Below are positions 57,667-64,000 of a stretch of 64,000 nt of DNA, piece by piece. The notes beneath the pieces are model-generated. The model was not told the origin of the DNA. It ran no database searches and was given only the letters and a program-made list of their open reading frames with translations. Both the position numbers and the translations under genes were made by a program. This DNA is from Orientallactaga sibirica. Lineage: Eukaryota; Chordata; Mammalia; Rodentia; Dipodidae. Position 1 is the stretch's first letter; the number at the start of each line of letters is the position of its first letter. The stretch lies in contig JAEOAD010000015.1 of NCBI GenBank assembly GCA_036365145.1, positions 37,339,501-37,403,500 of the forward strand, in the 5' to 3' direction.

Positions 57667-57891
57667 AAGATTTTTATTTATTTATTTGAGAGAGAGAGAG
57701 AAGAAAAAAAGAGGCAGAGAAAGACAGAGAGAGAGAAAGAGAGAGAAAGAATAGGCACACCGAAACCTTTAGCCACTGCAAATGAACTCCAGATGCTTGT
57801 GCCACCTGGTTTTGCATGGATACTGGGGAATCGATCCTGGGTCCTTTAGCTTTTCAGGCAATCACCTTAATGGCTAAGCTAGCTCTCCAGC
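57667..57891 (-). repeat. tRNA-derived SINE, short type
   Basis: TTTATTTATTTGAGAGAGAG, GAATAGGCACACCGAAACCT, ACTGGGGAATCGATCCTGGG, head CTAAGCTAGCTCTCCAGCCC. Confidence 0.93.
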
Positions 57892-58479
57892 CCACCTATT
57901 CACTCATAATGTTTTCCCCATTTCAACTGTGACTTCATTGTTTATTTTTTGCTCTGAACACATTTTCAAAATAGGATATGACTTAAATTCAAATTGTCTC
58001 TCTGAAATATCTGAGGCATTTACATTTCATATCCCAGGAACCTTGACCTCAGAAACAGAGGAACTTCAGTCAGTCTTATAACTTTATCACTCCTTATCCA
58101 TGATCCCTTCTTCTGTCTAACAGAGGACATTTCTGCTCTAATTTATGTAGTCTTGTGATACTCACTAGTAGACAACCAGATTGTTCACATAGCTTAAAGT
58201 GTGATGATGCAACTTACACCAAGGGAACATTACTTCTCTAAATTCTATATATTAACATATGATCCACAAACTTGACCATATGTGGAGATGCTTTGGCTTT
58301 TACTTATCCTGATTCACATTTATGTTATGTTGAAGGCAAATTAATCAAGAATCATATGATTATAGCATTCATCTATTCAGTGCTGGATATGACATTTACT
58401 ACAATAGAGACTTAACTATATTCATATCTCTGCTGCTTCTCAGTTGTGGGATGAACATAAGAATAGTCCACGACAAGCT
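57892..58479. other. anonymous host sequence
   Basis: No feature recognised. Confidence 0.35.
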
Positions 58480-58830
58480 GAGGAGATGTCTTTATGCTTA
58501 AAGACACTTGCTTGCTGCCGGGCGTGGTGGCACACACCTTTAATCCCAGCACTCGGGAGGCAGAGGTAGGAGGATCGCCAAGAGTTCAAGGCCACCCTGA
58601 GACTACATAGTTAATTCCAGGTCAGCCTGGGCCAGAATGAGACCCTACCTTGCAAAACCAAAAAAAAAAAAAAAAAAAAGACACTTGCTTGCAATGCCTA
58701 CTGACTCAGGTTTGATTCCCCAGTATCTACATAAAGCCAGATAAACAAAATGTTTGCAGTTGTAAGAAGCTCCTTCTCACTCATACACACACACACATAA
58801 TCTCTCTCTCCACAAATAAATAATTTTTAA
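58480..58830 (+). repeat. tRNA-derived SINE split by B1
   Basis: Head AAGCTGAGGAGATGTCTTTA (58474-58514) and body CAGGTTTGATTCCCCAGTAT, ACATAAAGCCAGATAAACAA (58677-58830) form one SINE when the B1 is removed. CA and CT tracts precede the AAATAAATAATTTT tail. Confidence 0.85.
58516..58676 (+). repeat. B1 SINE nested in tRNA-derived SINE
   Basis: GCCGGGCGTGGTGGCACACA start and a ~20-A tail. Flanked by AAAGACACTTGCTTG on both sides (58500-58514, 58677-58691). CpGs retained, so probably young. Confidence 0.95.
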
Positions 58831-60219
58831 AACATAAGAATAGTCAACCTGCCTTCCTTCAGATTGCTGAGAATATGAACTAAGTTTATATAAATAATAA
58901 GCTATATAATATGTAGGAATCATCAAGTCACAGTTCCTAGGTTGGCTGCCTGTTTTTATAAGTAAACTTTCATTTTAAAATAGCCATGACATTCATTATG
59001 AATACTTGGTTGCCTTAATACATTTTTTTCAGAATTGCATAGTTTCAACAGATGCTATATACCCTATAAGCTATTTACTACTTGACTCTGTGAAAAATGT
59101 CGACTTTTCCTGTGCCATATTGAAAATATTCTCATTGTTAGAATAATTATAAGTATGGTTTTAGGAAAAGGCATAGAATGATGATGTTGAATCACAATAA
59201 AAGAAAGAAATCCAATCAACTCTCTAGCTATATAGAATATAAGAATACTAAACACTGCCATATGTGTATTACCTAGTTTAATAATTGGAACAGTCAATGG
59301 TCATTTTACTATATCCATGTTATAAATTAACTAAGTCTTAACTTAACCAATACCATAGTTGTCAAGGCAATGTTAAAAGATAGATAGCTAGTTTCAGAAT
59401 AAATGGCCTTTATGTGATGCCATCTCATCTCCTGAAGTTACAACTTGGTAGTATTGTAGTTTTTTGTTTGTTTGTCTGTTTGTAATTTTTACCTGTTAAA
59501 GCCTTTCTGAAAAGAATTGAGGAGCTGAAAAAGATGCATGTAATCAATTTAGTAATGGACACAAAGCTTAGGATGCTGTATAAATGCATCAATATCAAAA
59601 GAGTTCAGATATATATCACTGAGATTCTTGCCTTAAAAACATCAAAACATTAGCTAAAATGAATGGTGATGAAGACTGGATAATAAGTATTGCTATAAGA
59701 ATACTTTGACATACTTGAATAGTTTGAATACTGTTAAGTTTTGAATATTTTGACATGATTGCTACATTTTTGTCAGCACATACCACACCTTTTCAGAGTA
59801 AAAATCTATCAGTTCCATACTTAAAATCTCAATGGAATCACATCTGGTGAAAAGATAGGATGAAAGGAGTGTATAACCTGACAGCTTGATTCTTCTCTCA
59901 GTCTGTGTTTTATAAAAATCTTCTAGGATTAACTGTGAAATAGTCAAAACTTTAATAAAGTAGGTTGGGTTATATTTTAAACATGAGTAATAATGGAAAT
60001 TATGAGACACTTCTTTTTGAAAGAGCAGGAGGTTATTTCATTATCAACTACCTAAAAAGGAGGTAGCATAAGATATACCCCTTTTTTACATGTATAGTTC
60101 ATACAACCTTACCATCATACACAATGTGCATGATTTAGGGCTGAAAGTAATCATAAATGTTCTTCTGGTTAAACCTATATCAATTTATACATGAAAAAAC
60201 TAAAAATCAAAAAGTTTGG
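58831..60219. other. AT-rich anonymous host sequence
   Basis: Possible weak MIR at 59260-59390. No gene. Confidence 0.35.
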
Positions 60220-60220
60220 G

Positions 60221-60367
60221 TTAGAAAGATGGCTAGTGGTTAGGGCACTTGCCAGAAAAGCCAAAGTACCCAGATTCAATTCCCTAGTACCCACGTAAAG
60301 CCATATGCATAAGGTGGCACATGTGTCTGGAGTTTGTTTGCAGTGACTGGAGGCCCTGGTGTGCCAA

Positions 60368-60404
<37 letters not shown>
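60221..60404 (+). repeat. tRNA-derived SINE, short type
   Basis: GGTTAGAAAGATGGCTAGTG, CACGTAAAGCCATATGCATA, GTGACTGGAGGCCCTGGTGT, then (CT)n. Confidence 0.93.

Positions 60405-60433
<29 letters not shown>
60371..60433 (+). repeat. (CT)n(CA)n microsatellite
   Basis: CT units to about 60403 then CA units to 60433. It joins the SINE to the L1 that follows. Confidence 0.95.
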
Positions 60434-60436
<3 letters not shown>

Positions 60437-61800
60437 GTGAGTTGTTGGCCAAAGAGGTTCCTGTAGCCTCCAAAACATTAAAGGCCATTGCCAAGGCCCT
60501 TGGTTTCCCTTGAGAAACAGAGGACAAGACCCTAATGCTAAAAACATCTCTTGCTTGAGAGGCAAGGTCACTGAGAAAGCAAGCTGGTGCTGAGCAGAAA
60601 ACCTCCCTGTAGACCAGCCAACTGAAATCTGGAAAAAGCTGCACTGCCTGCAGCCATATGGGAGACAGAAGTCATCAGCAGTGAAAACAGTGGACACTGG
60701 AAAACTCAAGTTTGGCCAGACAGGCCCAATGACCGAACGGGCATGTGGTAGTTTGAATATATGTTCCTAATATAGTCAGTGTTTTATTAGTTATAGTTTG
60801 CATCTGCAATCACCTTGCTAGAGGCAATGTCACTGGGGGCCGATCTTAAGGTGTGGTGGTGGGTTTGAGATTCCATTGTAAAGATATGCAAAATGTGCCT
60901 AGCAGGAGTTCCTGAAGTGTGCTGTGTGACTCTTTTGGCTGTAGTTTTGCTCAGTGTGCTGTGTAGCTGATGGCTGGGGTTTTTGCTCTCTTGCCTGGTC
61001 CTGTGAAGATAGGCCAGCTTCTTCTGCCATTATGGAACTTCCCCTGGATCTGTAAGCTTCAATAAATAATATCCCTTCCTCCATAACCTGAAGCTGTCTG
61101 CTACAGGGCACAATAATGGCATGTCTGTTCTTGGGGAAACCAACTGCTCCCTAATTGGACTGAAGGCCCTCTCTATGGGAGGGAATACATGCCTGGTACT
61201 GAAAAAACTAATCAAAAGTCTATGGCAGGGGAGGTCATGAGCCTTAGGGATATAAAGCCTGCTCTTGTGTGGTTAAATGTATATGTTATTCCCACCAAGC
61301 TGCCCTGAAAGCACTACACTTAAGGTTCATATTCACATATTAATGCTACTTTCATTTCTGGTTAGAGAAGCATCTCTTTTTAGAAGGCAATGACCACTGG
61401 GATGACCCAAAAGGCAACATAGTTCTGAGAAGAAGGGACAGAGGAATGTCCAGCACTGAAACATCTCTGTCATATCCTCCAAGGCTCAGGGTCCATTGCG
61501 GAAGAGGGATTGGAAAGAATGTAAGAGCCAAAGGAAGGGCACAACTCCTTATAATGTAACTGTCCAGACAGAAACTGGCCTTGATATCCATGACCTTGCA
61601 GTGCTTAGCAATACCTTTGCAAGACCCTCATAATAGAAGAAAAAGATGATGACATCAAATTAAAAGAGAAACTAATGGAGAGAGGGAGGGGATATGATGG
61701 AGAATGGAGTTCTGAAGGGGAGTGGGGGAGGGGAGGGAAATATCATGGTTTTTTTGTCTGTACATATAGAAGTTGTCAATAAAAAATTTAAAAAATAATA
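60434..61800 (+). mobile_element. L1 3' UTR, interrupted by solo LTR
   Basis: Plus-strand L1 3' UTR: GAGTTGTTGGCCAAAGAGGT, GTCCATTGCGGAAGAGGGAT, AATATCATGGTTTTTTTGTC, ending AGAAGTTGTCAATAAAAAAT. The LTR 60744-61105 interrupts it. The two halves join cleanly when it is removed. 5'-truncated. Confidence 0.9.
60744..61105 (+). mobile_element. solo MaLR LTR inserted in L1
   Basis: 362 bp from TGTGGTAGTTTGAATATATG to GTCTGCTACA, with CTTCAATAAATAATATCCC near the 3' end. The 5-bp duplication GGGCA is perfect (60739-60743, 61106-61110). It lacks about 33 bp present near the 3' end of the LTR at 63110. Confidence 0.95.
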
Positions 61801-61959
61801 AATAATATTTTGAAGGTTTAATTATTTGCCTAAAGTCACATAATGCACAATAACAATGTGAAAAACTGACTCTTAGCTCACCCATCTATTTATTTCTCCA
61901 TTCACTCATCTAACAGTTATTAAAACCTTGCCATTTGAAACTCAGTCACATATATAACA

Positions 61960-62075
61960 TTTAATTTTTGTGAAGTAAATATCATAAACTTCCTTTTACA
62001 ACTTAGGTGCTTGAGAAATTCAAAGAGGTTAAAAACCTTGTGAAGGTCTTATAGCATTGTTATTAGTTAACTATT
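61960..62075 (+). repeat. MIR fragment
   Basis: GTGCTTGAGAAATTCAAAGA then GGTTAAAAACCTTGTGAAGG, i.e. the MIR 'GAGGCACAGAGAGGTTAAGTAACTTGCCC' block. Confidence 0.5.
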
Positions 62076-62610
62076 CATGAAAAAATATGAAGCATGTTTT
62101 CCTCCCATGTATTTCCAATATCAAATACAGTATAGCTAAGCTTTGTTCCAACTCTGAAAGGATAATTGCCCTAGTCAGACATCCAGCTTGAGATGATAGG
62201 ATACTTCCATTTGAAGTCACTGGCCATAGTCTGCACAAATGATAATTGAAAGCACCAAGTGGACAAAGAGGAATGTATGTTATTTTATTTTACATGGTTT
62301 TCCTAAATAGTAATAATTTCAAAGTCATTTTCAAGAACTGAGCACTAATACTCCTACTGGAATTCAATTTAACTTCTTTTTCCTATTTATTTTTTAAATT
62401 TTACTTATGTAAGTATGTTTGAAATAATTGCAAACAGAAATGGAAGGTTATATGTGCTTTTTATTGGTTACCATCACAATATTATTTAATCTTTCATGCA
62501 TAGTTTTTGTAATTGTAATTGAAATCACCAAATTTCAATGACCAAAAACTATTCAATTGCATTATTGTACTTTCATTCTGTTTGTTGCCCTAACACACAG
62601 TTTATTAAGA
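62076..62610. other. AT-rich anonymous host sequence
   Basis: No feature recognised. Confidence 0.35.
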
Positions 62611-62611
62611 G

Positions 62612-62920
62612 GCTAAAGGTATCTCAGTGGGTAAAGTTCTTGCTGCACAAGGCATGAGGATCTGATTTTAGATCTTAAGCATCCACAAAGCTGGACATGA
62701 TGGTGTGCACCTTTAATTCAAGTACTGTGGAGGCAGAGACAGGAGGATGCCCAGGACTTGCTGGATATTTAGTTTTGTGGAATTGTTGAGCTCTGGATTC
62801 AGTGAAAGATCATGCCTAAAAATAATGTAAAAATGAATAACAAAGACAACTGATGCTAACCTCTGGCATCCACAAGCACATACTCACACATGCACACACA
62901 TACACAAAAAATAGCTAATA
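62612..62920 (+). repeat. B4-type (ID/B1 composite) SINE
   Basis: ID-like head (GGTATCTCAGTGGGTAAAGT, GCACAAGGCATGAGGATCTG), B1-like middle (GATGGTGTGCACCTTTAATT, GGCAGAGACAGGAGGATGCC), then CTAACCTCTGGCATCCACAA and a CA-rich end. Confidence 0.8.
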
Positions 62921-63048
62921 AATGTATTCTAACATTAAATTTTCTTGGCTTTTATTATGTTATTTACATAAAAATTATCTGGAAAATATAATAATAAACC
63001 TTTTTGTTCAAAGGATGTTATTAATTTTATAGATATCCGTGTTAAGGA

Positions 63049-63071
63049 ATTATATATATATATATATATAG
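63049..63071. repeat. (AT)n microsatellite
   Basis: About 11 AT units just upstream of the LTR. Confidence 0.9.
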
Positions 63072-63109
63072 TGCCTATAACAGAAAAACAAGAAAGCAGT
63101 TTACATGGC

Positions 63110-63496
63110 TGTGGTAGTTTGAATATATGGCCCCCAATATATTCAATGTTTTATGAATTTATAGTTTGCATCTGCAATCACCTTCCTAGAGGCAATGTCA
63201 CTGGTGGCTGGTCTTAAGGTGTTAATGGTGGGTTTGAGATTCCATTGTATGCAAAGTGTGCCCAGTAGGAGTTCCTGAAGTGTGCTGTGACTTTTTGGCA
63301 GTAGTTTTGCTCTGTGTGCTGTGTAGCTGGCAGCTTGGTTTTTCTCTCTCTTGCCTGGTCCTGTGAGAACAGGCCACTTCTCCTGCCATTATGGAACTTC
63401 CCCTGAATCTATAAGCTTCAATAAATAATATCCCTTCCTCCATAACTGTGCCTGGTCTGGAAGTTCATCTCAGTGAACCTGAAGCTGTCTGCTACA
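63110..63496 (+). mobile_element. 5' LTR of plus-strand MaLR provirus
   Basis: 387 bp from TGTGGTAGTTTGAATATATG to TCTGCTACA, with CTTCAATAAATAATATCCC as the polyadenylation region. It is followed directly by the internal region, so it is a 5' LTR rather than a solo copy. Confidence 0.95.
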
Positions 63497-63808
63497 GTAA
63501 AGTGGTACCGAGGAGTGTGGGGTAAGATGAACCTGATCGTGTGGATATTCGTCTTTTGGAACTGTTGTTTTGGAGGAATGGGCATGGACTTGGTGCTTGC
63601 GACTGAAGATGCCTTCTGGACTGGTAAGCCAAGTTTTAAGGACTATTCTGATCAGAGTTTGAGAATGCTAAGTGCAGAGAGTATTGAACTTCGAGGCTTG
63701 GCTTATGAGATTTCTAAGGGGAAGGAAAGACGGCAGAGGACTTTGTTGGAACTGGGCTACTGGCATAAGGGATGGCTACATTCCGCTATCCAGGCCCAGA
63801 GTGTTTGA
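63473..63808 (+). CDS. open 111-codon frame in MaLR element (second copy)
   Basis: Same reading frame as at 8275-7940, here with GTG at the aligned start (first ATG is codon 19). Shared blocks include GGMGMDLVLATEDAFW, SLRMLSA and TLLELGYWHKGWLH. There are about 17 substitutions out of 111, no indel and no stop. It has no recognised domain and may be a gag-like remnant or incidental frame. Confidence 0.3.
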   Translation: MNLKLSATVKWYRGVWGKMNLIVWIFVFWNCCFGGMGMDLVLATEDAFWTGKPSFKDYSDQSLRMLSAESIELRGLAYEISKGKERRQRTLLELGYWHKGWLHSAIQAQSV

Positions 63809-64000
63809 TCAAACTTAAATTTGTAATAGACTGATGTGCTTGGCTAAAGATATCAGACTGAGATTTTAAGATTTTAAGTTGGAAAACCTCAAGCAAGTTA
63901 AAAGTAGAGGCATTGAGACTGGTTTAGCTGCTATTGTCAATACATTAGCAATCTTAAGGAAGGTGGAAGGAAGGTGGCCTGACTGATTTACATTAAAACA
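63497..64000 (+). mobile_element. MaLR internal region, cut by window end
   Basis: Begins GTAAAGTGGTACCGAGGAG, a tRNA-Leu-type primer-binding site region at 63503-63523. It is collinear with the complement of 8251-7740 over the whole visible 500 bp. The 3' part and 3' LTR lie outside. Confidence 0.92.

Noticed and set aside
57361..57849. 162-codon plus-strand frame
   Set aside because: Made of antisense B1 plus antisense SINE; the ERERE tract comes from the GA-rich SINE tail.
60284..60709. Frames with CVCVCV and ERERER repeats
   Set aside because: They read through the (CA)n/(CT)n microsatellite between a SINE and an L1.
1..64000. CRISPR array, operon or bacterial-type system
   Set aside because: Repeat content and composition are those of a mammalian genome; the direct repeats seen are target-site duplications and SINEs.

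Overview
This is a stretch of rodent nuclear genome made almost entirely of transposable elements. I see no host protein-coding exon and no functional RNA gene. It carries B1 SINEs, B4-type (ID/B1 composite) SINEs, rodent-style ERVL-MaLR LTRs, L1, and old L2/MIR remnants. A very abundant tRNA-derived SINE opens with GGCTGGAGAGATGGCTTAGTGG. From memory, its form and the local B1 variant (ending CCTGAGACTACATAGTGAATTCC) suggest a jerboa (Dipodidae). That is an inference from repeat style, not a database match.

Layout. 1-6.7 kb: AT-rich old sequence with one SINE and weak LTR-like signals. 6.7-8.65 kb: a minus-strand MaLR provirus (5' LTR 8644-8252, internal region with an open 111-codon frame, polypurine tract and 3' LTR boundary near 7042), followed by a 43-nt 5S rRNA retropseudogene with target-site duplications. 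9.4-11 kb: old minus-strand L1. 11.3-15.4 kb: B4, MIR split by a 5'-truncated L1, SINE, old L1, and a GC-rich LTR-like block fused to an L1 3' terminus. 15.5-19.8 kb: B1, three SINEs and the 3' UTR of a minus-strand L1. 19.8-32 kb: old host sequence with MIR, L2, B1, SINEs, a B4 and MaLR LTRs; one solo LTR splits an L2 and another LTR splits a purine tract. 32.0-39.2 kb: a nearly full-length but dead minus-strand L1 with 5' UTR, ORF1, ORF2 and 3' UTR, carrying two later B1 insertions. 39.2-52.2 kb: MIR/L2, SINEs, B1s, an old LTR split by a SINE, and an L1 3' UTR holding a 37-nt opposite-strand L1 insertion. 52.2-53.7 kb: old MaLR internal sequence. 54.8-60.4 kb: B4, L2, SINEs and nested B1s. 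60.4-61.8 kb: plus-strand L1 3' UTR interrupted by a solo MaLR LTR with perfect 5-bp duplications. 62.6-64 kb: B4, then a plus-strand MaLR 5' LTR and internal region that runs off the end.

The value of the window lies in its insertion archaeology: many insertions have readable target-site duplications, so relative ages can be ordered. No new gene system is supported. The most unusual items are the tailless 5S retropseudogene, the MaLR provirus with unlike LTRs, the paired open MaLR frames, the GC-rich block joined to an L1 end, and the 37-nt L1 insertion.
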